64,000 nucleotides of DNA from Enterovirga aerilata (GTDB taxonomy: Bacteria > Pseudomonadota > Alphaproteobacteria > Rhizobiales > Beijerinckiaceae), in assembly GCF_013044135.1 (NCBI RefSeq), contig NZ_JABEPP010000002.1, positions 558,001 through 622,000 on the forward strand. Reading direction: 5' to 3'. The position numbers and the translations under genes were made by a program. The first letter of the stretch is position 1. The number at the start of each line of letters is the position of its first letter. Below, piece after piece: positions 8,483-20,032 of the stretch. The notes below the pieces were generated by a model, which was given only the letters and a program-made list of their open reading frames with translations, searched no databases and was not told the origin of the DNA.

Positions 8483-9919
8483 TCAGAACAGCGACCGGGC
8501 GGCCGCTGCCGCCGAATTCACGAGCGGCGCAGGCACGATCCAGAACAGCGTCACCACCACGCTACAGGCGATGAGCACGGCCTCGGCGCCCGGCGCCATG
8601 CGCTCGAAAGCAGGACGCGGCTCGTCGAAATACATCACCTTCACGACCCGGATATAGTAGTAGGCGCCGATGACGCTCGTCACGACTCCGATGACGGCGA
8701 GGGTATAGAGCCCGGCTTGCACGGCGGCCGCGAAGACGTAAAACTTTGAGAAGAAGCCGGCGAGAGGTGGGATTCCGGCCAGCGAAAACAGCATCATGGC
8801 GAGCGCGAAGGCGCGCCACGGATGCGTCGTCGCGGCGCCCGCGAGCTCGTCGATGGTCTCAAGGTAGCGGTCGCCGCGGCGCATGCCGATGATCACCGCG
8901 AAGGCCCCGAGCGTCATGGCGAGATAGATCGCCATGTAGACGATGACCCCCTGGATGCCCTCCGGCGTACCGGCCGCAAGCCCGATCAGCGCGTAGCCGA
9001 CATTGCCGATGGAGGAATAGGCCATCAGGCGCTTGATGTTGCGCTGGCCGATAGCCGCGAAGGAACCGAGCGCCATCGACAGAATGGCGACGAAGACGAT
9101 GATCTGCTGCCAGGAATGGATGATCTCCGGGAAGGCGCCGACGAAGACGCGCACCGCCATCGCCATGGCCGCAACCTTGGGCGCGGACGCGAAGAAGGCC
9201 GTCACCGGCGTCGGCGCGCCCTCGTAGACGTCGGGCGTCCACATGTGGAACGGCACGGCCGAAATCTTGAAGCACACGCCCGCGGCCACGAAGACGATGC
9301 CGAGGATCAGCCCGATCGCGGCCTCGCCGCGCACCACCTCCGCGATGGCGGGGAAGGAGACCGTGCCGGTGAAGCCGTAGATGAGAGAGGCGCCGTAGAG
9401 CAGCATGCCCGAGGACAGCGCCCCGAGGACGAAGTACTTGAGCCCCGCCTCGGTCGAGCGCGCATCGTCGCGATGGATCGCGGCGACCACATAGGCCGCG
9501 AGGCTCTGGAGCTCGAGGCCGAGATAGAGCGAGATGAGGTCGTTCGCCGACACCATCATCATCATCCCGACCGTCGACAGCAGGATGAGGACCGGGAACT
9601 CGAAGCGGATGAAGCCCTCGCGCTCCATGTAGTCGGAGGAGAGGGCGAGCGCCGCGGCCGACCCGATCAGCACCAGCACCTTCATGTACTTGGCGAAGCC
9701 GTCCGCGATGAAGGCTCCGCCCAGGATCGCGTTCTTCGAAGGCGGCAAGAAAGCCACGGCGATCAGCGCCAGAAGCAGCACAACGAAGGCCCCGGTGCCG
9801 ACGATGTTGGTCGCGCGCCGCCCCGAGAACGCGCCGACCATGAGGAGCACGAGGGCGCCCACCGCCACGATGATCTCGGGCGTGGCGAGGCCGAAGCTCG
9901 ATGCCGCGAAGCTCTGCAT
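8483..9919 (-). CDS. nuoN: NADH-quinone oxidoreductase subunit N
   Basis: An antiporter-like proton-channel subunit of respiratory complex I, 478 residues with about 14 membrane segments. The proton_antipo_M core is clear: VPFHMWTPDVYEGAPTPVTA near residue 220, with a Lys in the following helix (APKVAAMAMAVRVF), and the later RNIKRLMAYSSIGNVGYALI segment near 300. It is the last nuo gene, 5 bp after the nuoM stop, followed immediately by birA. Confidence 0.97.
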   Translation of the reverse strand: MQSFAASSFGLATPEIIVAVGALVLLMVGAFSGRRATNIVGTGAFVVLLLALIAVAFLPPSKNAILGGAFIADGFAKYMKVLVLIGSAAALALSSDYMEREGFIRFEFPVLILLSTVGMMMMVSANDLISLYLGLELQSLAAYVVAAIHRDDARSTEAGLKYFVLGALSSGMLLYGASLIYGFTGTVSFPAIAEVVRGEAAIGLILGIVFVAAGVCFKISAVPFHMWTPDVYEGAPTPVTAFFASAPKVAAMAMAVRVFVGAFPEIIHSWQQIIVFVAILSMALGSFAAIGQRNIKRLMAYSSIGNVGYALIGLAAGTPEGIQGVIVYMAIYLAMTLGAFAVIIGMRRGDRYLETIDELAGAATTHPWRAFALAMMLFSLAGIPPLAGFFSKFYVFAAAVQAGLYTLAVIGVVTSVIGAYYYIRVVKVMYFDEPRPAFERMAPGAEAVLIACSVVVTLFWIVPAPLVNSAAAAARSLF

Positions 9920-9924
9920 GTTCG

Positions 9925-11439
9925 TCAGTTACCAGAGAGCGCCGCGGTCTTGACCGCCGACATGGCGGTCTCGACGCCCCTGATCAGGGCCTCGGTTGGG
10001 GGCGCGAAGGTGTCGAGGATGGGGCCTGGCTGCACGCCGTAATAGATCGTGAGCAGCACGAGCGGCGCGAAGGTGATCATCTCGCGCCGGTTGAGGTCGA
10101 GGATCCCACGGAGCGCCGGCTTCTCGAGCGGGCCGTAGACGACGCGGGCGTAAAGCCAGAGGGCGTAGCCAGCCGACAGGATCACGCCAAAGGCCGAGAA
10201 GAACCCCACCCACGGGTTGGACCGGAAGGCGCCCATCATGGTCAGGAACTCGCCGACGAACCCGGACGTGCCCGGCAAACCGACATTCGCCATCGTGAAG
10301 ATGAGGAAGACGACCGCATAGAGCGGCATCCGGTTCACGAGGCCGCCATAGGCCGCGATCTCGCGGGTATGGATCCGGTCGTAGACGACGCCGACGCAGA
10401 GGAAGAGCGCGCCCGAGACGAGGCCGTGCGAGATCATCTGGAACATGGCGCCCTGGACCCCCTGCGGGTTTAGGGAGAACAGGCCCATGGTCACGAAGCC
10501 CATATGCGCCACGGACGAGTAGGCAACGAGCTTCTTCATGTCCTCCTGCATCAGCGCGACGAGCGAGGCGTAGATGATTGCCACGATCGAGAGCGCGTAG
10601 ACGAGCGGCTGGAAGTACAGCGACGCGTCCGGGAACATCGGCAGCGAGAAGCGGATGAACCCGTAGCCGCCCATCTTCAGGAGGATGCCGGCCAGGATCA
10701 CCGAGCCCGCGGTGGGTGCCTCCACATGCGCATCCGGCAACCAGGTATGGACCGGCCACATCGGCATCTTCACCGCGAAGGATGCGAAGAAGGCCAGCCA
10801 GAGCCAGGTCTGCATCGAGGCCGGAAAACGATGCTGGAGCAGCGCCTGGATGTCCGTCGTGCCGGCGTGCCAGTACATCGCGATGATCGCGAGCAGCATC
10901 AGCACCGAGCCGAGCAGCGTGTAGAGGAAGAACTTGAACGAGGCGTAGATGCGCCGCTTGCCCCCCCAGATCCCGATGATGAGGAACATCGGCATGAGGC
11001 CGGCCTCGAACATCAGGTAGAACAGGACCAGGTCGCCCGCCGCGAAGACGCCGATCATCGTCGTCTCGAGGACGAGGAAGCAGACGTAATACGCCTTCAC
11101 CCGATGCTCGATCGCCTCCCAGGAGGCCAGGATGCAGAACGGCATCAGGAAGGTCGTGAGCAGGATGAACGGCATCGCGAAGCCGTCGACGGTCAGCTTG
11201 AAGCGGATCGTCTCCGCCAGCCAGGCATGCGTCTCGGTCAGCTGAAAGGCCGAGGTCGACGGGTCGAAGCGGCCCCAGGCAACGAGCGACAGCAGGAAGG
11301 TGGCGACCGTCGCAAAGAGCGCGATCCAGCGTGCGTTCGAGCGCACATCCGCGTCGTCGCCCCGCAGCGACAGGATGATCGCCGCGCCGACGAGCGGAAC
11401 GATCAGGAGACCGGCGAGGATGCCGAGGCCGAACATCAA
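9925..11439 (-). CDS. nuoM: NADH-quinone oxidoreductase subunit M
   Basis: A 504-residue antiporter-like membrane subunit of complex I. Seen are the conserved Glu-bearing helix ([20 protein letters not shown], near residue 145), the [20 protein letters not shown] segment with the conserved Lys near 220, and [16 protein letters not shown] near 305. Its start overlaps the nuoL stop by 4 bp (ATGA), indicating translational coupling. Confidence 0.97.
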   Translation of the reverse strand: MMFGLGILAGLLIVPLVGAAIILSLRGDDADVRSNARWIALFATVATFLLSLVAWGRFDPSTSAFQLTETHAWLAETIRFKLTVDGFAMPFILLTTFLMPFCILASWEAIEHRVKAYYVCFLVLETTMIGVFAAGDLVLFYLMFEAGLMPMFLIIGIWGGKRRIYASFKFFLYTLLGSVLMLLAIIAMYWHAGTTDIQALLQHRFPASMQTWLWLAFFASFAVKMPMWPVHTWLPDAHVEAPTAGSVILAGILLKMGGYGFIRFSLPMFPDASLYFQPLVYALSIVAIIYASLVALMQEDMKKLVAYSSVAHMGFVTMGLFSLNPQGVQGAMFQMISHGLVSGALFLCVGVVYDRIHTREIAAYGGLVNRMPLYAVVFLIFTMANVGLPGTSGFVGEFLTMMGAFRSNPWVGFFSAFGVILSAGYALWLYARVVYGPLEKPALRGILDLNRREMITFAPLVLLTIYYGVQPGPILDTFAPPTEALIRGVETAMSAVKTAALSGN

Positions 11440-13526
11440 TGCGCCCCCGCGCCGGTGAGAAGGTACCAGGTGATCAGGGCCGCGACCCCGATCAGCATGA
11501 CGAAGGCGTAGTGGTAGACATAGCCGGTCTGCAGCCGCACGACCCCGCGCGTCACGTCGACGACGCGGGCCGAGATGCCGTCAGGCCCGAGCCGGTCGAT
11601 CACCGCGCCGTCGCCCTGCTTCCAGAGGAAGCGCCCAAGCGCCTTGGCGCCGCGCACGAAGACGAAGTCATAGATCTCGTCGAAATACCACTTGTTGAGC
11701 AGGAACCGGTACAGGATCGGGTTCTGGGCCGCGGCCCGAGCCGGCAGGTCCGGACGCCTGATATACATCAGGAAGGCGAGCAGGAAGCCGCCGATCATCA
11801 TGACAGCGGGCGACAGCACGACCCAGAGCGGGGCGTGATGCATCTCCTCCAGGACCTTGTACTGGCTTGCCCCGAGCGATCCGCGCCAGAAATGCTCGGC
11901 ATCGTGGCCGATGAAGAAGCGCGAGAAGATCATGCCGGCGAAGATCGCCCCGAAGGCGAGCACGCCGAGCGGAATCAGCATCACGAGCGGGCTCTCGTGC
12001 GGCCGGTGATGATGCGCGTGGTCGGCATGATGGCCGGGCTCGAGGTCGGAATGCGAGGCCGGCTCGACGTCGTGCCCCTTGTTGTCGTGGGCGACGCCCT
12101 CGTGATGTCCCGGCGCACCATCCGCATGGTGCGAGCCGGCATGACCTGACGCATGGGCATGCGCGTCGTGCGAGCCGCCCCAGCGCGGCGCCTGCTCGAA
12201 GGTCATGAAGAAGAGGCGCCAGGAATAGAACGAGGTCATGAAGGCGGCGATGACCGTCGCCATGAAGGCGAGCGCCGCGCCGCCGCCATGCGACGTGTAG
12301 GCCGCCTCGATGATCGCGTCCTTCGAGTAGTAGCCGGCCGTGAACGGGAAGCCGGTGAGCGCGAGCGTGCCGATCGCCATCATGGCGGCCGTGAAGGGGA
12401 TGTAGCGGCGGAGCGCCCCCATGTTCCGCATGTCCTGCTCGTGGTGCATCGCGTGGATGACCGAGCCGGCCCCGAGGAACAGCAGCGCCTTGAAGAAGGC
12501 GTGCGTGAAGAGGTGGAAGATGCCGGCCCCGAAGGCGCCGACCCCGAGGGCGACGAACATGTAGCCGAGCTGCGAGCAGGTCGAATAGGCGATGACCCGC
12601 TTGATGTCGTTCTGCACCAGCCCGACCGTCGCAGCGAAAAAGGCCGTGATCGCCCCGATGACGGTCACGACGGTCATCGCGTCGGGGGAGAGCTCGAAGA
12701 GCGGCGAGAGCCGCGCCACCATGAAGACACCAGCCGTGACCATGGTCGCTGCGTGGATCAGGGCCGAGACGGGGGTCGGACCCTCCATCGCGTCCGGCAG
12801 CCAGGTGTGCAGCAGGAACTGCGCCGACTTGCCCATCGCGCCCATGAAGAGGAGCAGGCAGGCGAGCGTGATCGCGTTCCAGTCATGGCCGAGGAAGCGG
12901 AATGTCGCCTCCTTCAGCTCGCCTGCGCGGGGCAGGATCTGGTCGAACGAGACCGAGTTGAACAGCACGAAGACGAGGAAGATGCCGAGCGCGAAGCCGA
13001 AATCGCCAACCCGGTTGACGATGAAGGCCTTCATCGCCGCAGCGTTGGCGGACGGCTTCTCGTACCAGAAGCCGATCAGCAGGTAGCTCGCGAGGCCGAC
13101 GCCCTCCCAGCCGAAGAACATCTGCACGAGGTTGTCGGCCGTCACCAGCATCAGCATGGCGAAGGTGAAGAGCGACAGATAGGCGAAGAACCGCGGCCGG
13201 TGCGGATCCTCGTGCATGTAGCCGATCGAATAAAGGTGCACGAGGGCTGAGACCGTCGTCACCACGACGAGCATCACGGCCGTCAGCGTGTCGATACGGA
13301 ACGCCCAGTCGACCACGAGGTCGCCCGACACCATCCAGGTCGCGACCTGGACGCGTGTCGCACCCGAGCCGAAGCCGACGGAGACGAAGGCGATCCAGGA
13401 CAGGAAGGCCGAGACGGCGAGGAGCGCCGTCGTGACGATCTCGCTCGGCCGCGGCCCGATCACCCGGCCGAAGATGCCCGCGACGAGGAAGCCGACGAGC
13501 GGAAGAAAGACGATCGCGTGGTACAT
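11436..13526 (-). CDS. nuoL: NADH-quinone oxidoreductase subunit L, with His-rich loop
   Basis: The largest proton-pumping subunit of complex I, 696 residues. Conserved parts include [20 protein letters not shown] near residue 140, the [20 protein letters not shown] segment near 235, [18 protein letters not shown] near 310, and the long C-terminal amphipathic helix region. Between the later membrane helices, about residues 449-512 (roughly 11995-12185), lies a hydrophilic loop in which 18 of 64 residues are His. Loops here vary in length in alphaproteobacteria, but this His content is striking and could bind metal ions; that is an inference. Confidence 0.97.
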   Translation of the reverse strand: MYHAIVFLPLVGFLVAGIFGRVIGPRPSEIVTTALLAVSAFLSWIAFVSVGFGSGATRVQVATWMVSGDLVVDWAFRIDTLTAVMLVVVTTVSALVHLYSIGYMHEDPHRPRFFAYLSLFTFAMLMLVTADNLVQMFFGWEGVGLASYLLIGFWYEKPSANAAAMKAFIVNRVGDFGFALGIFLVFVLFNSVSFDQILPRAGELKEATFRFLGHDWNAITLACLLLFMGAMGKSAQFLLHTWLPDAMEGPTPVSALIHAATMVTAGVFMVARLSPLFELSPDAMTVVTVIGAITAFFAATVGLVQNDIKRVIAYSTCSQLGYMFVALGVGAFGAGIFHLFTHAFFKALLFLGAGSVIHAMHHEQDMRNMGALRRYIPFTAAMMAIGTLALTGFPFTAGYYSKDAIIEAAYTSHGGGAALAFMATVIAAFMTSFYSWRLFFMTFEQAPRWGGSHDAHAHASGHAGSHHADGAPGHHEGVAHDNKGHDVEPASHSDLEPGHHADHAHHHRPHESPLVMLIPLGVLAFGAIFAGMIFSRFFIGHDAEHFWRGSLGASQYKVLEEMHHAPLWVVLSPAVMMIGGFLLAFLMYIRRPDLPARAAAQNPILYRFLLNKWYFDEIYDFVFVRGAKALGRFLWKQGDGAVIDRLGPDGISARVVDVTRGVVRLQTGYVYHYAFVMLIGVAALITWYLLTGAGAH

Positions 13527-13535
13527 CGGGCGGTA

Positions 13536-13844
13536 TCAGCCCCGCATCATGTTGATATCCTCCACCGCGATCGAACCCCGATTGCGGTAGAAGGTGACGA
13601 GGATCGCAAGGCCGATCGCGGCCTCGGCGGCGGCCACCGTCAGCACGAAAAGCGCGAAGACCTGGCCCACCACGTCGTTCAGGTGCGACGAGAAGGCGAC
13701 GAGGTTGATATTGACCGCGAGCAGGATGAGCTCGACCGACATCAGGATGACGATCACGTTCTTGCGGTTGATGAAGATGCCGAGCACGCCGATCGTGAAG
13801 AGGATCGCCGCGACCGTCAGGAAATGCCCAAGCCCGATCGTCAT
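13536..13844 (-). CDS. nuoK: NADH-quinone oxidoreductase subunit K
   Basis: A 102-residue complex I membrane subunit with three helices. The conserved Glu residues that line the proton path lie in [16 protein letters not shown] (about residue 36) and [15 protein letters not shown] (about 70). It overlaps the nuoJ stop by 4 bp and precedes nuoL by 9 bp. Confidence 0.97.
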   Translation of the reverse strand: MTIGLGHFLTVAAILFTIGVLGIFINRKNVIVILMSVELILLAVNINLVAFSSHLNDVVGQVFALFVLTVAAAEAAIGLAILVTFYRNRGSIAVEDINMMRG

Positions 13845-14464
13845 CGCGTGACCTCCCCGAGCCCCTGGCGCGAGGGCACCTTGTGCAGTTGCACGGCCTC
13901 CTCGGGCGTCCGCGCCACCTGCCTGGCGATGTCCTGCCGCCTGACGCCGACCCGCTCGCGCAGCGTCAGCACGATCGCGCCGATCATCGCGACGAGCAGG
14001 ATCAGCCCGGCCGCCTGGAAGAAGTAGGAATAGCGCGTGTAGAGGACGCGCCCGATCGCCTCGGTGTTGGTGACGGCCTCGGCCGGCGGGTTCGCGGCGA
14101 TCGGCACGCGCAATGCCTCGGGACTGACCGCCCAGGTGGAGACGACGAGCAGGATCTCGACCAAGAAGATGAGGCCGATCAGGCCGCCGACCGGCAGGTA
14201 CTGCTGGAAGCCCTGGCGCAGCTCGGCGAAGTCGACGTCGAGCATCATGACGACGAACAGGAACAGCACCGCGACCGCGCCGACATAGACGACGACCAGG
14301 ATCATCGCCAGGAACTCCGCGTGCAGCAGCACGAACAGCCCGGCCGCGTTCACGAAGGCGAGAATCAGGAACAGCACCGATTGGACGGGGTTGCGCGAGG
14401 CGACCACCATCACGGCCGACGCGACGGTGATCGTCGCGAAGATGTAGAAGAAGAAGGCTGTCAT
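13841..14464 (-). CDS. nuoJ: NADH-quinone oxidoreductase subunit J
   Basis: A 207-residue complex I membrane subunit with five hydrophobic segments. The family segment [20 protein letters not shown] near residue 57 carries the pi-bulge helix seen in structures of this subunit. The C-terminal 35 residues are hydrophilic and basic ([19 protein letters not shown]), a usual alphaproteobacterial extension. It is separated from nuoI by 126 bp that contain a repeat, the largest gap in the nuo operon. Confidence 0.96.
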   Translation of the reverse strand: MTAFFFYIFATITVASAVMVVASRNPVQSVLFLILAFVNAAGLFVLLHAEFLAMILVVVYVGAVAVLFLFVVMMLDVDFAELRQGFQQYLPVGGLIGLIFLVEILLVVSTWAVSPEALRVPIAANPPAEAVTNTEAIGRVLYTRYSYFFQAAGLILLVAMIGAIVLTLRERVGVRRQDIARQVARTPEEAVQLHKVPSRQGLGEVTR

Positions 14465-14475
14465 GGGTGGACGCC

Positions 14476-14590
14476 GCGAATGGCGAATGGCGAATGGCGA
14501 ATGGCTCGGGCGCGGGGCCTAGCCGCCCTGCGCGTCCATATCTGAGGAGTCTTCATCCCACCACTCACTATTCGCTGCTCGCCAATCGCC
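14476..14590. repeat. Repeat element with four tandem GCGAATG heptamers between nuoI and nuoJ
   Basis: Four perfect tandem copies of GCGAATG occupy 14476-14503. The far end of the gap (14561-14590) carries a degenerate inverted version (complement GGCGATTGGCGAG-CAGCGAATAG), so the gap could fold back on itself in the transcript. Intergenic ATTCGC-type repeats of this sort are seen in rhizobial genomes. It is the only sizeable gap in the operon and would lie in the mRNA between nuoI and nuoJ. Confidence 0.7.
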
Positions 14591-15079
14591 TCAGCGGTAA
14601 GGCGCGTCCATGCGGATGTTGCGCTGGATCTCGCGTTCCCAGCGGTCGCCGTTCTCGAGCAGCTTCCGCTTGTCGTAGAGAAGCTCCTCCCGCGTCTCGA
14701 CGGAGAACTCCATGTTCGGCCCCTCCACGATGGCGTCCACCGGGCAGGCCTCCTGGCACATGCCGCAATAGATGCACTTCACCATATCGATGTCGTAGCG
14801 CGTCGTGCGGCGCGTGCCGTCGTTCCGGCGCGGGCCGGCCTCGATCGTGATGGCCTGGGCGGGGCAGATCGCCTCGCAGAGCTTGCAGGCGATGCAGCGC
14901 TCCTCGCCGTTCGGATAGCGGCGCAGCGCGTGTTCGCCGCGGAAACGGGGCGAGTAATAATTCTTTTCGAAGGGATAGTTGATCGTCGCCTTCGGCTTGA
15001 AGAAGTACTTCATCGACAGCACGAAGGCCACGACGAACTCCTTCAGGAGGAGGGACGTTGCCGCCTGGGCGACGTTCAT
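14591..15079 (-). CDS. nuoI: NADH-quinone oxidoreductase subunit I
   Basis: A 162-residue peripheral-arm subunit that holds two [4Fe-4S] clusters (N6a and N6b) passing electrons toward the quinone site. Both CxxCxxCxxxCP motifs are seen: [16 protein letters not shown] (about residue 62) and [16 protein letters not shown] (about 101). Its ATG overlaps the nuoH stop (15076-15079). Confidence 0.98.
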   Translation of the reverse strand: MNVAQAATSLLLKEFVVAFVLSMKYFFKPKATINYPFEKNYYSPRFRGEHALRRYPNGEERCIACKLCEAICPAQAITIEAGPRRNDGTRRTTRYDIDMVKCIYCGMCQEACPVDAIVEGPNMEFSVETREELLYDKRKLLENGDRWEREIQRNIRMDAPYR

Positions 15080-16140
15080 TGTTCGACTCCTCTCGTCGCA
15101 ACCGGCTCGGGCACGACAGGGCTGCGCGGGGCTAGGTCGGTCAGCTTAAGAACGCCCGCAACGACGACCACCATCACGAGCGAGAGGGGAAGAAAGACCT
15201 TCCAGCCGAGGCGCATGAGCTGGTCGTAGCGGTAGCGCGGCACGAAGGCCTTCACCATCGCGATGAGGAAGAACAGGAAGCTTGCCTTCAGCACGAACCA
15301 GATCACGCCCGGGATCCAGGTGAAGGGCGGGAACGGGATCGGCGACAACCAGCCGCCGAGGAAGAGGATCGTTCCCAGGGCGCACATGGTCATGATCGCC
15401 ACGTACTCGCCGAGCATGAACATGAGGAACGGCGTCGAGGAATATTCGACCATGTAGCCGGCCACGAGCTCGGATTCGGCCTCCGGCAGGTCGAATGGCG
15501 GCCGGTTCGTCTCGGCCATCGCCGAGATAAAGAAGACCACGAACATCGGGAAGAGCCAGAGCCAGTACCAGCCGAAGATGCCGAGGGACGTGTTCTGAGC
15601 CTCGACGATCCGGGTCAGGTTCAGCGAGCCGGCGCACATCAGCACCGTGATGATCACGAAGCCGATCGAGACCTCGTAGGAGACCATCTGGGCCGTCGAG
15701 CGGAGCGCGCCGAGGAACGGATATTTCGAGTTCGACGCCCAGCCCCCCATGATGACGCCGTAGACGCCGAGCGACGAGACCGCGAAGAGATAGAGGATGC
15801 CGACATTGATGTCGGCGATCGCCCAGCCCGCATTCAGCGGGATGACGGCCCAGGCCGCGAGCGAGATCGTGGCGAAGACGAGCGGCGCGAGGAGGAAGAT
15901 GCCCTTGTTCGCCGAGGCCGGGATCACCGGCTCCTTGAAGAAGAACTTGGTGAGGTCCGCGAAGCTCTGCAGCAGGCCGAAAGGCCCCACGACATTCGGG
16001 CCGCGGCGGAGCTGCACGGCGGCCCAGATCTTCCGGTCGGCATAGAGCGCGAAGGCGATGAAGACGAGGAGCGCGACCAGAAGGACGACGCTCTTGAGCG
16101 CGATCAGCAGGACCGTGAGGAGGATGTCGGTGACGCTCAT
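15076..16140 (-). CDS. nuoH: NADH-quinone oxidoreductase subunit H
   Basis: A 354-residue membrane subunit of complex I with about eight helices that forms much of the quinone chamber with NuoB and NuoD. Family motifs are [18 protein letters not shown] near residue 42 and [19 protein letters not shown] near 215, the latter carrying the acidic cluster between quinone site and proton channels. It starts 9 bp after the nuoG stop. Confidence 0.97.
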   Translation of the reverse strand: MSVTDILLTVLLIALKSVVLLVALLVFIAFALYADRKIWAAVQLRRGPNVVGPFGLLQSFADLTKFFFKEPVIPASANKGIFLLAPLVFATISLAAWAVIPLNAGWAIADINVGILYLFAVSSLGVYGVIMGGWASNSKYPFLGALRSTAQMVSYEVSIGFVIITVLMCAGSLNLTRIVEAQNTSLGIFGWYWLWLFPMFVVFFISAMAETNRPPFDLPEAESELVAGYMVEYSSTPFLMFMLGEYVAIMTMCALGTILFLGGWLSPIPFPPFTWIPGVIWFVLKASFLFFLIAMVKAFVPRYRYDQLMRLGWKVFLPLSLVMVVVVAGVLKLTDLAPRSPVVPEPVATRGVEQ

Positions 16141-16149
16141 GGGGCGATC

Positions 16150-18231
16150 CTACTCGGCCGCCTGGAGCGCGGAGGGCGCGCCCAAGAGGGCCGAGCACTC
16201 GGCCATGACCCGCGAGGCGCGGGCGATGGGATTGGTCAGGTAGAAGTCGCGGATGGCGGGCGCGAATGGATCGCGGCCGGGCCAGCCCCCGAGAGCCGAG
16301 AGATATTTCAGCACGGACCCGCCATCGGCCGGGGCGATCTCCTCGATCCGCGCCAGATGCGGATGCTGCGCATAGAGGGTGCGGCGGAGCACGGCGAGGC
16401 TGTCGAAGGGCAGGCGCTTCCCGAGCACGTCCGACAGCGCACGCAGGATCGCCCAATCCTCGCGCGCGTCGCCCGGCGGGAAGACGGCGCGGTTCGTCAT
16501 CTGCACGCGACCCTCCGTGTTCACGAAGGTCGCGGACTTCTCGCTATAGGCGGCACCCGGCAGGATCACGTCGGCCCGGTGCGCGCCGCGATCGCCATGC
16601 GTGCCCTGGTAGATCACGAAGGCTCCGGGCGCGATGTCGATCTCGTCCGCGCCGAGGTTGAAGAGCACGTCCACGCCCCCGCTCGCCATGGCCGGCGCGG
16701 CCAGGCCGCCCTCCCCCGGGACGAAGCCGAGATCGAGTCCGCCGACGCGGGCGGCGGCATTGTGCAGGATCGCGAGGCCGTTCCAGCCTTCCTTGACGGC
16801 GCCGATCGCTGAGGCGAGCTGCGCGACGGCGGCCAGGATCGCCGCCCCGTCCGCCCGCGAGGTCGCGCCCGCCCCGACGACGATCAGCGGCCGCTCGGCC
16901 TTCGACAGCGCCTGGTTGAAGCTGTGCCGCCCGCCGACGAGTTCGACGAGCGTATCCGGCCCGGCCCCGAGATATTCATAGGGATAGGTCAAATCGACCT
17001 TCGGGCCGATCAGCGCGATGGGAAGCGGCGATGTCCGCCAGCGCTTGCGGATGCGCTGGTTGATGATCGAAGCCTCAAGGCGCGGGTTCGCGCCGATGAT
17101 GAGGATCGAATCCGCATCGTCGATGCCCGCGATCGTCGGGTTGAACAGGTACGAGCCGCGGCCATGTGCGGGCGACAGAACCGAGCCGTCCTGCCGGCAG
17201 TCGATGTTCTTCGACCCGAGGCTCTCCATGAGGAGTTTCAGCGCGAACATCTCCTCGACGCCGGCGAGATCGCCCGCAATGGCGCCGATGCGGCTCGGGT
17301 CGGTCCCTTTCACCCGGGCGGCGATCGCCGCAAAGGCCTCGTTCCATGAGGCCGGCCTCAGGCGACCGTTCTCGCGCACGAAGGGGCGGTCGAGGCGCTG
17401 GAGGCGCAGCCCATCCACGTGCTGGCGCGTCTTGTCCGATATCCACTCCTCGTTGATGTCCTCGTTCACGCGCGGGAGGACCCGCATCACCTCCTTGCCG
17501 CGGGAGTCGATCCGGATATTCGAGCCGACCGCATCCATCACGTCCACGGACGGGGTTTTCGCGAGCTCCCACGGACGGACGTTGAAGGCCTGCGGCTTGT
17601 GCGTGAGCGCGCCGACCGGGCAGAGATCGGCCACGTTCGCCTGCAGCTCCGAACCCATGGCGTGTTCGAGATAGGTCGTGATCTCCATGTCCTCGCCGCG
17701 GCCGGTCGCGCCGAGATCCGGCACGCCCGCCACCTCCGCGACGAAGCGGATGCACCGCGTGCAATGGATGCAGCGGTTCATCGAGGTCTTGACCAGCGGG
17801 CCGATATACTTGTCGTGCACCGCGCGCTTGTTCTCGTGGAAGCGCGAGGTGTCGACCCCGTAGGCCATGGCCTGGTCCTGGAGGTCGCATTCGCCGCCCT
17901 GGTCGCAGATCGGGCAGTCGAGCGGGTGGTTGATGAGGAGGAACTCCATCACCCCCTCGCGCGCCTTCTTCACCAGCGGCGACTTGGTGAGGACGGTCGG
18001 CGGCTCGCCGTTCGGGCCCGGCCGGCAGTCGCGCACGCCCCAGGCGCAGGACGCGACGGGCTTCGGCGCGCCCTTCAGCTCGACGAGGCACATGCGGCAG
18101 TTGCCGGCGATGGACAACCGCTCGTGGAAGCAGAAGCGCGGAATCTCGGCGCCCGCCGCCTCGCAGGCCTGCAGTAATGTGTATTCCGGCGGAACCTCAA
18201 CCTCGGTGCCGTCGACGACGATCTTGGTCAA
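16150..18231 (-). CDS. nuoG: NADH-quinone oxidoreductase subunit G
   Basis: The 693-residue largest peripheral subunit of complex I. The N-terminal part binds a [2Fe-2S] cluster (CFHERLSIAGNCRMCLVE), the His-ligated N5 cluster (NHPLDCPICDQGGECDLQ, about residue 100) and N4 (MNRCIHCTRCIRF, about 155). The C-terminal two thirds is a molybdopterin-oxidoreductase-like fold without cofactor. Its ATG overlaps the stop of a small coiled-coil gene (18228) rather than following nuoF directly. Confidence 0.97.
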   Translation of the reverse strand: MTKIVVDGTEVEVPPEYTLLQACEAAGAEIPRFCFHERLSIAGNCRMCLVELKGAPKPVASCAWGVRDCRPGPNGEPPTVLTKSPLVKKAREGVMEFLLINHPLDCPICDQGGECDLQDQAMAYGVDTSRFHENKRAVHDKYIGPLVKTSMNRCIHCTRCIRFVAEVAGVPDLGATGRGEDMEITTYLEHAMGSELQANVADLCPVGALTHKPQAFNVRPWELAKTPSVDVMDAVGSNIRIDSRGKEVMRVLPRVNEDINEEWISDKTRQHVDGLRLQRLDRPFVRENGRLRPASWNEAFAAIAARVKGTDPSRIGAIAGDLAGVEEMFALKLLMESLGSKNIDCRQDGSVLSPAHGRGSYLFNPTIAGIDDADSILIIGANPRLEASIINQRIRKRWRTSPLPIALIGPKVDLTYPYEYLGAGPDTLVELVGGRHSFNQALSKAERPLIVVGAGATSRADGAAILAAVAQLASAIGAVKEGWNGLAILHNAAARVGGLDLGFVPGEGGLAAPAMASGGVDVLFNLGADEIDIAPGAFVIYQGTHGDRGAHRADVILPGAAYSEKSATFVNTEGRVQMTNRAVFPPGDAREDWAILRALSDVLGKRLPFDSLAVLRRTLYAQHPHLARIEEIAPADGGSVLKYLSALGGWPGRDPFAPAIRDFYLTNPIARASRVMAECSALLGAPSALQAAE

Positions 18232-18479
18232 TGCTGCCTCTCGAGCCGGTCGAGACGAGCCGTCAGCTCATCAACCTGCTTCTGCAAAGACTCGATCCGA
18301 ACGTTGGCGTGACCAGCGAAACCGAGTGTGGTCGCGGTTGTTTCCTGCCAATCGTGCAGCTCGCGCCTGATCTCCTTGAACTGCCTGCTGTGGTCCTCAA
18401 GCAGTGCAGAGTGCTTGTCCTGCGTGTCCCTGATCTCCCGCAGGAGACGGAGCACGATGTTCTCGGGCTCGTCCGCCAT
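18228..18479 (-). CDS. Small coiled-coil protein between nuoF and nuoG
   Basis: An 83-residue acidic-basic protein with no cysteine and no membrane segment. The first half resembles IVLRLLREIRDTQDKHSALL and the end reads IESLQKQVDELTARLDRLER, both with heptad spacing, so it is probably a helical hairpin or oligomeric coiled coil. It is tightly fitted: it starts 5 bp after the nuoF stop and overlaps the nuoG start by 4 bp, so it is very likely translated with complex I. I do not recognise a function. A protein with the same layout lies between nuoE and nuoF (19797-20027). It is not one of the known complex I subunits. Confidence 0.75.
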   Translation of the reverse strand: MADEPENIVLRLLREIRDTQDKHSALLEDHSRQFKEIRRELHDWQETTATTLGFAGHANVRIESLQKQVDELTARLDRLERQH

Positions 18480-18483
18480 CGAA

Positions 18484-19788
<1,305 letters not shown>

Positions 19789-19796
19789 GATTGTCC

Positions 19797-20027
19797 CTAG
19801 ACGGTCGCGTCGGAGAGTTCGAGGCAACGCTCGATACGTCCGAGCCGAAGCTCGACCTTCGCCTGCCCGGCATAGAGGTTGGAGATGTCCGTCTGCATCG
19901 CGAGCATGTGGCCACGCAACGCCTGCAGTTCGGTTTTTATCTCGCGCTGCCCGTCCTCCAAATTCCCGAGCCGAGTCTGGATGCTCTTCAGGACCTCGTA
20001 GATCGGCTCGTTCGTGACTTCGGCCAT
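19797..20027 (-). CDS. Small coiled-coil protein between nuoE and nuoF
   Basis: A 76-residue protein with helical heptad patterns: [19 protein letters not shown] near the N terminus and [14 protein letters not shown] near the C terminus. It shares this layout with the 83-residue gene between nuoF and nuoG. The ATG at 20027 has GGAG 8 bp upstream, within the end of nuoE; a GTG at 20036 is the alternative. It ends 8 bp before nuoF. Function unknown; I infer co-translation with complex I because of the tight packing. Coiled-coil ORFs of this size are frequent in Methylobacterium-like genomes and may be mobile. Confidence 0.72.
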   Translation of the reverse strand: MAEVTNEPIYEVLKSIQTRLGNLEDGQREIKTELQALRGHMLAMQTDISNLYAGQAKVELRLGRIERCLELSDATV

Positions 20028-20032
20028 ACGCG

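Noticed and set aside
14476-14503. Tandem GCGAATG copies as a CRISPR array
   Set aside because: Copies are 7 bp, directly adjacent and without spacers, and no cas genes are present.
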